From Sarcomyxa edulis (taxonomy: Eukaryota > Basidiomycota > Agaricomycetes > Agaricales > Mycenaceae), in assembly GCA_009761415.1 (NCBI GenBank), contig QUOL01000006.1, positions 186,001 to 250,000 of the forward strand: a DNA stretch of 64,000 bases, written 5' to 3'. Positions 48,589-60,460 of the stretch are shown piece by piece. The notes beneath the pieces were generated by a model, which worked only from the letters and a program-made list of their open reading frames with translations, was not told the DNA's origin and searched no databases. Each line of letters opens with the position of its first letter. Position 1 is the first letter of the stretch. The translations under genes were made by a program, and so were the position numbers.

Positions 48589-50364
48589 TCATTTACTACT
48601 CCCTTCACCTTTATCTACAAATCGAACAATTTTCAGTTTTTGATCTCCTCCTCTTCGAAGCATATAATTACACTCACCATCCTTGCGGCGTTGTCGAGTC
48701 GACACGTCTTTGGAGTCGGGGGTTAGATTATTTTGTTTCGTTGAGGAGGACCCCTCAGATCTAGGTCGTACAATGCACCCTGTACAACAAAGAATTAGTA
48801 TGCTCTATGCAGCAATGCTGATACACTCACCATTCATCGATCTGACAGAGGCAGGTGTGTGCTGCTTATCGGGAACTGCCCACCGAACGTCGCCGGGCCT
48901 GCGCAATGTATCAGCATCTGAACAAATCAAAAGATTATGATGAGCTCTAGTCTGGACTGATATAATAGTAAACTAACCATGACCCGAGCCGTTGGAAATC
49001 GTCCCCGGAGTTGTCGCGACGGTCTGACTCGGAGGCAGCGAGACTGGGACGGGGATGACTGGCAATACAGTAGGATTAACATCTAAACGATTTAAAAGGA
49101 CAATGATGGTAAGCTCCTCGTCATTCTGAAGCGAACTGTGATTCACCTTCGTTCGTCTCTCTCGCAGGTCGCTCTACCTTACTACGCACCGAACGCCCAC
49201 TGTCCTCCCCTTCCTTCCTCTTCCGCTTCCTGAGGTTCGCCTGTACTTCCCTTGTCTTCCTGTCGAGACCCGCTGTGTCCTTGCCCTGGTCCACCAGCTT
49301 TGCCTTTGCCTTTCCCCTTCCATTTGCCTTTCCCTTCCCCTTCGAAGCCCTCGGTGCTTCCTGTACTGCCTGTCTCGGTGCCTCAGAGACTGCGACATCG
49401 GATGATGGATCTCCGATGGTCGTCGAGGAGGCCATCTGAGTGGGATCAAAGGGTGTAGCAGAGGGTCGAGGTATCATGTGGCTTGATGGCAGGTGGTGAT
49501 GAGAGTGGGATGCTCTCGCGCCGGGAAGGGGGCCAGAGTTATATGTAGAGCTCGAGCTGAGTGGACGCGCGTATGGGTGAGGATGAGCAGCGAAGCTCCG
49601 ATGTCCGCGACGCTGAACAGATCCTGAATCCAAGGCTGAGTCTGGGTAATGCGAAGTGGGATCAGAGAAAGTCGACCCCATGTCAGGCTCTGCGATGCGG
49701 GCCTGGTCCGAAGATGTCAACGCAATGTCGTTATCGTAGGAGATTCCAGTCGGACTAGAGGGATCGAAATAGGAGCCGGGCGGGAACGATGGTTGCGACG
49801 AAGCTGAGTTCGCGACGTTGAACCAAGAAAGGAAATCGTCGCCAGCTGGGAAAACAGCGGGATTTTCGAGAGACACGACAGAGGGATTGACATACGCAGC
49901 AGATGGATAGGAGGAGCCAGAGGGGACCGAGAAGATAATCGGGTAAGAGGAGATAGAGGAGTCCGATGAGTTAGACGGGTACGAGGGAACATACGAATAC
50001 GAGGGGCTATGTGAATTCGAAGGACCAGATGACAATGACAACCCAGGGTATGAGGAGAAAGTCCCCATATCGAGGCCTTTGACACGAAACAGAGAGGAAT
50101 CTGAAGGTAGGCATAAATTGTCAGTCGAAGGTAAGACAGTGGCTCCTTAGACGAACCGTGGTTTTGGTAGAGCGGAGACTGGGTGTAAGGGCCCGCGACG
50201 TCGACCGGAGCAACGTCTAAGGCGGCTAGGAATAAATCGTGAGTCGACGAGTAATCTTGTGGCTCAAACAAAATTGACGAACATATCGCGTAAGGGCGAG
50301 GGAGGGCGGCGAAGAGATTGCTGTCTCCGCCGCCGAACAAATCTTGGAAAGATTTATTGTTCAT
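48589..50364 (-). CDS. Unrecognised Ser/Pro-rich protein with basic C-terminal region, paralogue A
   Basis: No known family was recognised. Seven exons can be defined: 50283-50364, 50157-50225, 49147-50100, 48978-49082, 48831-48917, 48678-48779 and 48589-48614, summing to 1425 nt (474 aa). The same splice sites are usable in paralogue B. N-terminus: MNNKSFQDLFGGGDSNLFAA, then VAPVDVAGPYTQSPLYQNHD. A Ser/Tyr/Pro-rich region (SSYPGLSLSSGPSNSHSPSY) follows, then a lysine/alanine stretch (RASKGKGKANGRGKAKAKLV) and a strongly basic NLS-like RKRKRKEGED. The tail contains VLPVIPVPVSLPPSQTVATT and ends KDDKGEGSSK. It has no signal peptide or membrane segment. The composition suggests a nuclear, largely disordered protein, possibly a regulator; that is inference. 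TATATAAA lies about 100 bp upstream. Confidence 0.65.
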
Positions 50365-50462
50365 TGCTTGGGTGTTGGGTGTAGAAAGAAGTGTGTATTT
50401 GGGGAAGCTGAGTGCTTTGGGGGGGAAAGATGATACGAAAGGTAAGAGGTTGGTGGAGGGGG

Positions 50463-50470
50463 TTTATATA
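50463..50470 (-). promoter_or_regulatory. TATA box of paralogue A
   Basis: TATATAAA on the minus strand about 100 bp upstream of the ATG at 50364; the same element is kept at the same distance in unit B. Confidence 0.5.
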
Positions 50471-52189
50471 TGTCGCGACTGACTGTGCCTTTGTTTGGTC
50501 AAAATTAGCTCGATCTTTCGAATGGGCCACATTAATATTACTTGTGCTTCTGTGATTCAACGCGGTTTCGGGGTAGTGGTTGCCTCCGGGCGGCCATTTT
50601 CCTTATGCACAGGTACATTATCTACGGCCGATCGATTATCTTATCATCAGAAATCCGAGCTTTTTTCCTTACTCGTGCACATCTGGGCTTCTTATCCGCG
50701 TTAAAGTTCATACTAGTTCGCCAGGATAATCAACGAAAAAGTCATATGTCTTATTTCCGGCCCTCATCTACCAATTTCCGGATATTAGCGCGAAATAACA
50801 GACACAAAGAAAACGCTTCACTCGGAATTTCTCTTTCGCCGCTTCCCATTGTCTGTTCTATTCCCTCTTATTGGTTGTTCCAGGTGAGGTGCCCAATTAC
50901 TTATTTCATCTTGGTCGCATTCTCGGCGACTCTGGGTTATCTTGGTGCACTCCTGATCACAGATTGACGATCTATACGCGCTCCACGGAAGAGCGCAGTA
51001 AGCACGTCGCGTCATCTTGAGTATGTTGAAGCATCTGAACCTTCATAGAATCATTAGAAGCGCTTACTACATAATCGATGGGCTTGCCAAACAGTGCCAC
51101 ACCTACGCAGCTGGTTCTTCGAATGTTTCAATCCAATATATGAATTTACCTTCCATTCGTCTACACTGAAAATTCGTGAATCAATCCTGGAAACATCGAG
51201 GGTAATTCTGTCAGATGTCAGTCCGCCATACGGACAGACACATACCGAAAGCTCTTCCGAACTGGGGGCTGTGGAAAATACACAAAGACCTCAGGATCCA
51301 AGAACAAACACGTCCGAGCAACAATCCGAGTACCGAGAGTCTGGCAGATGAATATTGAAAATCGAAGGATGTGAGTACCATGAAGATGTGACCGACGTCG
51401 ACAAAAGTACTTACATCTATTTGAAACTAATGCCAGCATCTGCCAGCACGAGCTTGGGAACGATGCAACGGGATCAAAACGATCCGATCGAGCTGTCAGA
51501 TGGATTCAAATTCGAGTAAGTAGGCTCCGCGGAAGTATTCCAGAGCAGGCATCAATATTTTAGCCGGACGCTGGACCTCATGCATGACGAAAGGCACTCT
51601 TGCAACTCTTGAAGCCTCATTGAACCAACAGTACCAGTCTACTACTGTAGAGAAAGAGACAAGAGACACTTCTTATCGGATTGTTGATATCCAGGACTGG
51701 GTTTGAGAGCTACTTAGAGAGGCTGGATGTCGTGAGCGACACCAAGACATACCCCTCGAAAACACGATGTTTGGGCTTGGGCTAGTCTTGCATACAGAGC
51801 ATCTCAGATGCCTTTGTATCCCAGTTAGCAGCTTCCTTGTCTATCTGAAACCTGTAAATGAGCGGAAACTTTGAAGGAGAAGATAGAACGCGACACTAGT
51901 TCACTGGAAAACCAGCGACACTAGCATCCAATGGAGGGATCGTACCTTTGAGTATAGCACATGTCAAACGCTGATCCATCATGGTCTGTGATGCCTCGTA
52001 GATTGAGATTGCAAGCAGTGCAGTGCGGGGTTTCGCTGGAAAATTGAGATTCGACGGGAGTGGCACTTTTCAACTGACACTGTCAAAACATTTTACGTGT
52101 CAGAATTCTCCTAAATGATGTATATCCCCTGTTTAAATACGTACAGGGACTTTTATGCATATCATGTTGTTGGCATTGGGATAGCTCGA
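50471..52189. other. Upstream and intervening region of unit A
   Basis: The first 550 bp are strongly conserved with 57,397-57,930 of unit B, more than expected for neutral DNA of the same age; this may be shared promoter sequence of the minus-strand gene. The rest (51,000-52,190) is less conserved and holds only short ORFs with stops; no gene was recognised. Confidence 0.4.
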
Positions 52190-53845
52190 GGATGAGCAAG
52201 ACTTCCTGGAGAGAGGGACCGCCGATTGCAGTGAGAAGTAAAATCATCAGTCACGTCACGTCATGTCGCGTTTTGATCTTTGGTCACATCACACCGCACA
52301 GCTCTAGCCTAGCGGCCCTCGCCGCCTCCCGGCCCTCCTATCAACCTCCCATTGAACATTCGACAACCAGTACCTAAACATCTTCTCTGGACATTCCAAA
52401 TCCTATCTGCATTGCATATCCTCGATCTCATCGAATGAATCTGGCGCTCCATTCGAGAAAAAATCAGCCCTCTCTTGATTCTCCAGCGAAAAAGCTCACG
52501 ACCAAAAAAACCGACAAGACAAGCCATGAGCCCATGACCCGAGCAGGACGAACAAAATCCATCTCTCTCTCTACAGGATCATGTATCAATGGCCTAAACT
52601 TTTCCCGAGTCCCGCTCTACGTTCCACAGCGCAACATCCCAGACTCGTCGACGTTTTACACGCATGCCAGAGATCAGTTTGGAGTCCAATACGTTCACAG
52701 GTCAGAGTCAGTCTCTATGTACTATTCGGGTCGTTCTCTTGTGATCTTGATGAAGCTTCATACCTCAAAAAAACGTCAAATTTTCCCTGATTCGCACGGA
52801 TTCAACCACTTGTCTCGATGATTCCTCATTTTGTTTCGGTTCTTTGTTTGCGGGGATTACTTACCTCGATCCCTCCTGAAACCTTCCCCGATTTTGATCT
52901 TGAGGATTTTGGTCCCATTGCATATATCGTATCGTTACAAGGAGGAAATCTCGTTGGCACGAGTTATGCAACGCTGGCGTCGAATTTTCTGCGAGGCTTC
53001 AATGTTGTGGACATTCATCCATCTCAATTTCAGTTCACATTGATCTCAGGGTTCCTTACCCTCCGACCTGCTTGACTTTTGTTTCCGAGCTGAATCCCTC
53101 TCTGTCCTTTATCTCATCCCATCTTCATCTTGCTGGATACTCTTATATCTGCCTATCTCGGCGATGATCTCGTCTCCCACTTAGTACCTTCTGCGGTCTC
53201 CCCTTCAGAATTTCTCCATCTGTAGTGCGGTCGAGCTATGACTCTGGGGACTCATCGTATGCCGATATCTTCAGGCGGTGCCCCTGCGTTAGCAATGTTT
53301 AACTTTGGGGATACCAGTATATGTCGTTATCCTCGCTTCCACCTGAATCCTTCCCCGATCTTGAGGATCTTGGTCATTGCACATGAATGAGAAATTTTCG
53401 TTGGCACGCTGGCGTCGAATTGTCTACGAGACTTCGATGTTGTCGACACTCATCTCAATTCCGATTCCAGTTCATCTGATTCTTAGGATTCCCTACCCTT
53501 CGACCTGACTATCGTTTCCGGCTCTCTCTCCATCGATTTTTCATCTCTCACTCTCATCTTACTGGATAGCAGTCACGAACTCAACTCGGTCATAGAGGCG
53601 CTTCTACATCATATCATGTCTACCCGGACCGTTGGCGCTGCATGACCATGACCCTCAGATCTGCCTGCCTATCCTATCTCGTCTGTCTGTCTTCTTCCCT
53701 ACTCACCTATCACCCTATACGGTTGCGGTTCTTCGTTGCAGTCCAGCTCTGATGAATCCGATCCGAAGATCCATCGCATGCGGATAACATTAGGCGGTGC
53801 CCCTGCAATGTCAACCTTTGGATATACCAGTATGCATATATTGTC
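52190..53845 (+). pseudogene. F-box-like protein relic, internally duplicated (unit A)
   Basis: Broken reading frames contain pieces like Agaricomycete F-box proteins: RVMQRWRRIFCEASMLWTFI (compare CRRWR...LWT of F-box domains) near 52,970-53,020, and a later LNSVIEALLHH stretch near 53,580. A YADIFRRCPCVSN segment near 53,260 looks like a decayed repeat region. The segment 52,860-53,330 is tandemly repeated as 53,331-53,845. Many stops and frameshifts make function unlikely. The family call is tentative. Confidence 0.3.
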
Positions 53846-54229
53846 GTGTCATGCGAGTTTGTTACCATTCTCATTCTCAATCTTCTCTTCTTTCCCTGTA
53901 TACTGACGCTAACGTTTTGACTTCCCTCCCTCCCTCTATCTCTTTGCTCACTCATTCAATAACTGAGATTAGTAACGAGCTGAGAAATCAAGCAATCAAT
54001 CGCGTCTTCACTACAAGTTTCAATTTAGGATGAATGGACTCGCACTGCAGGTGTCCGAGTCACTGGTATGGAGACCCTTGTTACTTATAACTCTGGGTCC
54101 ACCCACGCACAGAGGCCTTCGTCAGTCTTCCACGAGATAGTATATTATTACTCATGTGAGCTGACTTTGCTTGGCTTCATGCATCATGAGCTAACCTTCT
54201 TGTACGGACCCATGCATGGCTAGCGATGC

Positions 54230-54235
54230 TATAAA
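54230..54235 (+). promoter_or_regulatory. TATA box of the truncated AsaB-like copy
   Basis: TATAAA 101 bp before the ATG at 54331, homologous to the TATA box at 60461 in unit B. Confidence 0.45.
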
Positions 54236-54330
54236 GGAACAGGAATAGGTGTACTCGACGGAGAACACCAGCAACTTTCACCTCCCTCTCTCAATTGTAC
54301 TTGTCATATACTTACATCAGTCTCATCTCA

Positions 54331-54759
54331 ATGGCTACAGCTGCTATACCCCCCCTCACGACGTTCAGACTACTCTCCACTATCTGAAGCCTACTGGCGA
54401 ACCTCCAGTCACTTACGCTGGAACTCCACCCGCAGGCAAACCGCGCAGCAATATCGAACTCGACCCGCATACCATGATCCACGACGTTCGCGGGGAGGAG
54501 GATACGTATACTGTATCGCTCGACAAGACGGGATTCCAGTTTGTCAAGCATGAGAGCGCAGAGGATTTCATGGATGAGGGTCTGATCAAGAGGGAGTATT
54601 GTAAAGAGGGATTTCTTGAAGAGGGAAACCGGGGCCAAGCGCATGTTCGTGTTCGACCATAACATTCGGTAAGCTGGTCCTCTCAAAAAATATCTTGTAC
54701 CCTGGCTGATTGACATAATTTCCGGTAGCCGTAATTACGAATCTGGAGGGGACTCCTAC
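54331..54759 (+). pseudogene. Truncated, frameshifted copy of the AsaB/CmcJ-like gene (unit A)
   Basis: Aligns with exon 1, intron 1 and the start of exon 2 of the intact gene at 60526-61488. One base is missing in the C-run shortly after codon 5, shifting the frame at once, and a further 5-bp net deletion occurs near 54,610. Matching fragments in the shifted frame include DVQTTLHYLKPTGEPPVTYA and LDKTGFQFVKHESAEDFMDE. Homology stops at about 54,759, where unit A ends; exon 3 is absent. It therefore cannot make a full enzyme. Confidence 0.8.
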
Positions 54760-54779
54760 TGATCGTTTAGGGATGAGTG
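54760..54779. other. Duplication breakpoint between units A and B
   Basis: About 20 bp matching neither the AsaB-like gene continuation nor the left end of the unit. Immediately to the right the sequence switches to the left-end sequence of the unit. The short GAGTGGAGTGG stutter may mark the join. Confidence 0.55.
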
Positions 54780-55536
54780 GAGTGGCAAGCGCTCGAGAAC
54801 AACACTGATAATATAACACGTACATATGATCCGCACCCTTCGTAACAGCTTCAAGATCGACCTGATCTCAATTTCGGTAGTCCTGAAAGCACACGAAGCT
54901 CACTGGCATCGTAAGTGCAGAGTGTGCGTAAAAAAGACTCGAATCGCGATGAGATGCGTCTCAGTCAGTCCTGAGATGTACTTACTCACGGGAGGATCCA
55001 TTCCTCGACGAACAAACGACGTTCAGAGTACTATCAGACAAATAAAACCTGGCATCGCGTGAGCTTGGGATCACGGCCGAAGTCCACTCCACTAGGAAAA
55101 TACGAGGGCATGCAGAATCCTTCGCAGATTCGGTTCAAACTCGAAGTCGACTACGAGCGATGCATAAGGCCGATGTTCGAGACGATATTATTATTTGGCA
55201 CATGTCCTCCGTGTTGATGCATTGATGTATCTGAGTTGGGACTATAGAGGAAAAATTCGGAATCGATGGTGGCGGTGTGATCGCGATAGCACTGACTCTG
55301 TCACACATCCTCACCTCTTCGTCGCTTTTTCGTCGCCTGTTCGCAATGCTTACACTCATCTCGGACGCTCAAGGAGACCAGAAGGGAACGCGATCTATTC
55401 GTGGCCATGCGCAGCCCAACAAGGCTCGAAGGGAAACAGACTAGAGAGGAAAATGAGAAAAGAGAAGAAGAGGCGAAAAAAGAAAAAAGAGGGAAAAAAA
55501 GGGAAGGGAAGACAGAGGTGAGTCCAACCAGACTTC
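54780..55536. other. Left part of unit B
   Basis: Matches 47,861-48,588. Reading frames differ between the two units and stops are frequent, so no shared protein is implied. The purine-rich tract is at about 55,437-55,516. Confidence 0.4.
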
Positions 55537-57291
55537 TCATTTACTACTCCCTTCACCTATATCTACAAATCAAACAATCTTCAGTTTTTGATCTCCTCCT
55601 CTTCGAAGCATATAATTACACTCACCATCCTTGCGGCGTTGTCGAGTCGACACGTCTTTGGAGTCGGGGGTTATGTTATTTTGTTTTGTTGGGGAGGACT
55701 TCTTAGGTCTATGATGTATAATGGATCCTGTACAACAAAAAAAATTAGTAAGCTCTATGCAGCAATGCTGATAAACTCACCATTCATCAATCTGACAGAG
55801 GCAGGTGTGTGCTGCTTATCGGGAACTGCCCACTGAACATCGCCGGGCCTGCGCGATGTATCAGCATCTGAACAAATCAAAAGATTATGATGAGCTCTAG
55901 TCTGGACTGATATAATAGTAGACTAACCATGACCCGAGCCGTTGGAAATTGTCCCCGGAGTTGTCGCGACGGTCTGACTCGGAGGCAGCGAGACTGGGAC
56001 GGGGATGACTGGCAATCCAGTAGGAGTAACATCTAAGCGATTCAAAAGGACAATGATGGTAAGCTCCTCGTCATTCTGAAGCGAACTGTGATTCACCTTC
56101 GTTCATCTCTCTCGCAGGTTGCTCTACCTTACTACGCACCGAACGCCCATTGTCCTCCCCTTCCTTCCTCTTCCGCTTCTTGAGGTTCGTCTGTACTTCC
56201 CTTGTCTTGCTGTCGAGACCCGCTGTGTCCTCGCCCTGGTCCACCAGCTTCGCCTTCGCCTTTCCCTTTCCATTTGCCTTTCCCTTCCCCTTCGAAGCCC
56301 TCGGTGCTTCCTGTGCTGCCTGCCTCGGTGCCTCAGAGACTGCGACATCGGGAAGACTCGATGTGGATGCGATATCGGATGATGGATCTCCGATGGTCGT
56401 CGAGGAGGCCATCTGAGTGGGATAAGAGGGAGTAGGAGAGGGTCGAGGTATCAGGCGGCTTGTGGATGGGAGTTGGTGATGAGAGTGGGATACTCTCGCA
56501 TCGGGATGGGGGCCAGAGTTGTATGTGGAGCTCGAGCTAAGTGGACGCGTATTCGAGTGTTCCATAGTCTGAGATGAGTTCGAGGCTAGGCAATGTGAAG
56601 TATGATCAGAGAAAGTGGACCCAATATCAGGCTCTGCGGTGTTGGCCGGGTCTATGGATGTCAAGGCAATGTCGTCGTCGTAAGAGATACCAGTCGGACT
56701 AGTGGGATCGAAATGGGAGCCGGGCGGGAACGATGATTGTGACGAAGCTGAGTTCGCGACATTCAACCAGAGAAGGAAATCGTCGCCAGTTGGAAGAACA
56801 GTGGGCTCTTCGAGAGAATCGAGAGAGGGATTGACATACGCAGCAGATGGATGAGAGGTGAAGCCAGAGGGGTTTGAGAAGACAGCCGGGTAGGAGGAGG
56901 AGCTAGACGCGTACGAGGGAACATGCGAATACGAGAGGCTAGGTGAATCCGAAGGTCCAGATGACAACGACAACTCTGGGTATGAGGAGAAAGTCCCCAT
57001 ATCGAGGCCTCCGACACGAAATAGAGAGGAATCTGGAAGTAGAAATCAATCGTCAGTCGAAGGTAGGACAGTGGCTCCTCAGACGAACCAAGGTAGAGCA
57101 AAGACTGGGTGTAATGGCCCGCGACGTCGACCGGGGCAACATCTGAGGCGGCTAGAAATAAATTGTGAGTTGACGAGTAATCTTGTGGCTCGAGCGACAT
57201 TTGACGAACTTATCGCGTAAGGGCGAGGGAGGGAGGCGAAGAGATCGCTATCTCCGCCACCGAACAAGTCTTGAAAAGATCTATTGTTCAT
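55537..57291 (-). CDS. Unrecognised Ser/Pro-rich protein with basic C-terminal region, paralogue B
   Basis: Paralogue of the gene at 48589-50364 with the same exon order and splice signals. N-terminus MNNRSFQDLFGGGDSDLFAS, then the Ser/Pro-rich region (SSYPELSLSSGPSDSPSLSY), the Lys/Ala stretch (RASKGKGKANGKGKAKAKLV), the basic KKRKRKEGED and the tail VIPVPVSLPPSQTVATTPGT, ending KDDIGEGSSK. It has several in-frame length differences from A, including a short insertion IASTSSLP before the Lys-rich stretch and loss of the His-rich segment seen in A near HRSFAAHPHPYA. A frame-disturbing base difference near 57,195 falls inside the inferred first intron, so the protein frame is kept. The retained frame suggests that both copies are or recently were under selection. 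Function unknown. Confidence 0.65.
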
Positions 57292-57388
57292 TGCTTGAGT
57301 GTTGATGTATATAATGAAGAGTGTGTTTGGGAAGCTGCGTGCTCTGAGGGGAAAAGATGGTACGAAAGGTAAGAGGTTGGTGGAGGGG

Positions 57389-57396
57389 TTTATATA
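57389..57396 (-). promoter_or_regulatory. TATA box of paralogue B
   Basis: TATATAAA on the minus strand about 98 bp upstream of the ATG at 57291. Confidence 0.5.
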
Positions 57397-59450
57397 TGTC
57401 GCGACTGACTGTGCCTTTGTTTGGTCAAAATTAATTCGATCTTTTTAATGGGCCACATTACTTGTGCTTCTGTGATTCAACGCGGTTTCGGGGTGGTGGT
57501 TGCCTCCGGGCGGCCATTTTCCTTATGCACAGGTACATTATCTACGGCCGATCGATTATCTTATCATCAGAAATCCGAGCTTTTTTCCGCGTCAAAGTTC
57601 AAACTAGCTCGCCAGGATAATCAACGAACAAGTCATATGTCTTATTTCCGGTCCTCATCTACCAATTTCCGGATAGTTGCGCGAAATAACACACACAAAG
57701 AAAACGCTTCAAAACGCTTCACTCGGAATTTCTCTTTCGCCGCTTCCCATTGTCTGTTCTATTCCTTCTCATTGGCTGTTCCAGGTGAGGTGCCCAATTA
57801 CTTATTTCATTTTGGTCGCATTCTCGGCGACTCTGGGTCATCTTGGTGCACTCCTGATCATAGATTGATGATCTATACGCGCTCCACGGAAGAGCGCAGT
57901 AAGCACGTCGCGTCATCTTGAGTATGTTGAGACATTTGAACCTTCATAGAACCATTAGAAGCGCGTACTACATAATCGATGGGCTTGCCAAACAGTGCCA
58001 CACCGCCCCTACGCAGCTAGTTCTTCGAATGTCTCAACCCAATCTATGAATATACCTTCCATTTCGACTACACTGATAGTGCGTGAATCAATCCTGAAAA
58101 CATCGAGTGTAATTCTGCCATATGTCGGATGTGAGTACTGTGAAGATGTGACCGAAACAAGAAAAGTACTTGGATTCATTCAATGCCAGCATGAGCTTGG
58201 GAACGACGCAACGGGATCAAAACGATCCGATCGAGCTGTCAAATAGATTCTGATAGATTCAAATTCGAGTAAGTAGGCTCCGCGGAAGTATTCGAGAGCA
58301 GGCATCGATATTTTAGCCGGACGCCGGACCTCAACGCATGACGCGGGCGATTCACGAATGGCACTCTTGCAAATCTTGAAGCCTCATTGACCAACTACTG
58401 TGGAGGAAGAGACACTTCCTATCCCTATCGGATTGTTGTTATCCAAGGACCAAAGTTGAGAGCAACTTAGAGAGGCTGAATGTCGTGAGCGACACCGAAA
58501 CATACCCCTCAAATACACGAAATCTTGGGCTAGTCTTGCAGACAGAGCATTTCCTATACCTTGAAATTTTAGTTAGCGACTGCCTCGTCTATCTGCAACT
58601 CGCAAATGAGCGAGAACTTCGAAGGAAAAGATAGACAGCCTGAGGAGAACGCGACACCAATTTACTGGAAAATCAGCGACACTAGCATCCAATGGAGGAA
58701 TCTTGACCGACCTTGAGTAGAGAACACTCTTTACGCCAATCTACCATTGCCTATGGTGCTTCCTAGATTGATATTGAGCAGTGCGGGATTCGCTGCAAAA
58801 TCGACGGGAGTGGCACTTTTCAACTGAAAGAACATTTTTGGCATCAGAATTCTCGGAAATGAAGTATACCTCCTGTTTACAGACATACCAAGGACCATAG
58901 ACTTTGAGGAACATCGAACATTGGGATAGCTCGAGGATGAGGAAGGCTTCGTGGAGAGAGTTCGAAAGCAGTGGACCGCCGATTGAGAGTATCATCAGTC
59001 ACGTCACGTCATGTCGCGTTTTGATCTTTGGTCACATCACACTGCACAGCTCTAAGCTCTTGGCACTTGCCTTGCACTTGCCTCCCATTGAACATTCGAC
59101 TACATACATAAACGTCTTCTCTGGACAATCCACCTCCGGATCTGCATCGCGATCCTTGATCTCGTCGAATTCTAGCGCTCCAATCGAAAAAATAAGCCCT
59201 ATCTCGAGCGAAAAACCTTTTCGCTCACGACCAAAAAACGACAAGACATGCTGACATGACCAGAGAAGGACGAGGAACAAGGCTAGAAAATATTGACCAA
59301 CTATCTCTTTCTCTACAGGATCATGGATCTATATCTGTGGTTGAGACTTCTTCCGCTCTACGTTCCACAGCACAACATCCCAGGCTCGTCGACGTTTTTG
59401 CACGCACTGGCAGGCTAGAGATCAGTTTGGAGTCCAGAGCACTAGTACTC
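57397..59450. other. Upstream and intervening region of unit B
   Basis: Counterpart of 50,471-52,700. Well conserved for the first 530 bp, then increasingly diverged with indels. No supported gene. Confidence 0.4.
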
Positions 59451-60140
59451 ACAGGTCAGTCTCCATGCACCATCCGGGTCGTTCTCTTGTGATCTCGATG
59501 AAGCTTCATACCTCAAACGTCGACATTCCCCTGATTTCTACGAGGTTCTGCGCAGATTCAACCACTTGTCCTCATTTTCGGTTGTTTGCGCTGATTACCT
59601 CCCTTCCACCTCAACCCTTCCCCGATCTTGAGGACTTGGGTCATTGCAGATATCGTTACAGTTACAACAATAGGAGAGGAAAATTTCGTTGGCACGAGTT
59701 ATGCGGCGCTGTCCGCGAGGCTTCGATGTTGTGCCAGTGGACATCCATTTCAAGTTCAAGTTCAGTTCATCTTAGGACTCACTACCCTTCAACCTGCCTG
59801 ACTCTGACTATTGTCCCCGAGCTAAATCCCTCTCTATCGATTTTCCTCATCTCTCACTCTCATCTTACTGAGTAGCAGTCATGAACTCGGTCATAGAGGC
59901 GCTTCTACCTCATGTTTACCGTTGGCGCAGCATGACCCTCATATCTGCCTCTCTCGTTTGTCTGTCTCCTACCTATCACCCTTTGCGGCTCATCGTTGTA
60001 GTGCAGTCCAGCTTTTATGAATCCGAAGACCCATCGTATGCCGATATCTTCAGGCGGTGTCCCTGCGTCAGCAATCCCAATCTTTGGAGTTCCTAGTATA
60101 TGTCGCCATGCGAGTTCGTTCTCATTCTTCTTTTTCTTCC
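59451..60140 (+). pseudogene. F-box-like protein relic (unit B, single copy)
   Basis: Counterpart of 52,720-53,845 without the internal duplication. Fragments include FPDLEDLGHCRYRYSY, RWHELCGAVREASML and LNSVIEALLPHVYRWRSMTL near 59,885-59,940; the last resembles a repeat found in mushroom F-box proteins. Stops interrupt it. The family call is tentative. Confidence 0.3.
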
Positions 60141-60460
60141 CCGTATACTAACGGAAACGGACACGGAGAAGGGAAATGCAAGGAAACGAATCGGTATGTG
60201 GCATTCTGACCGACTTTCCCATCTCTTTGCTCACTAATTCAATCACCGAGATTAGTAACGAGCTGAGGAATCAATCAATCGCGTCTTCACTACAAGTTTC
60301 AATTTAGGAGGGAATCGCACTGAAGGCCCGAGTCATGAGACCCTTGCTACTTATAATTCTGGGTCCACCCAAGAAGGCTTTCGCCATTCTTCCACGGAAT
60401 GGCATCTTATTCTTCATGAGCTAACTTTGCTTGTACGGACCCATGGCTGGCTGGCGATGC

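Larger units (their letters stand above)
47861..54759. repeat. Segmental duplication, unit A
   Basis: About 6.9 kb, directly repeated in unit B (54,780-60,966) in the same order and orientation: left flank, minus-strand Ser/Pro-rich gene, 600-bp conserved upstream region, F-box-like relic and AsaB-like gene start. Long blocks are nearly identical (for example 48,595-48,720 against 55,543-55,670, and 50,540-50,660 against 57,470-57,580), others are diverged with indels, so the duplication is not brand new. Unit A ends within the AsaB-like gene, in exon 2 just after the GGDxY codons. Confidence 0.85.

Noticed and set aside
49174..49458. ORFs in other frames over the Lys/Ser-rich exons of the Ser/Pro-rich paralogues (also 56119-56435)
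   Set aside because: They are shadows of the low-complexity coding exon; the exon model on the main frame explains the conservation.
54249..54662. Open frame over the AsaB-like copy in unit A as a functional protein
   Set aside because: The frame begins at a non-ATG codon upstream, is shifted from the true ATG, shifts again near its end, and lacks exon 3 present in the intact copy.
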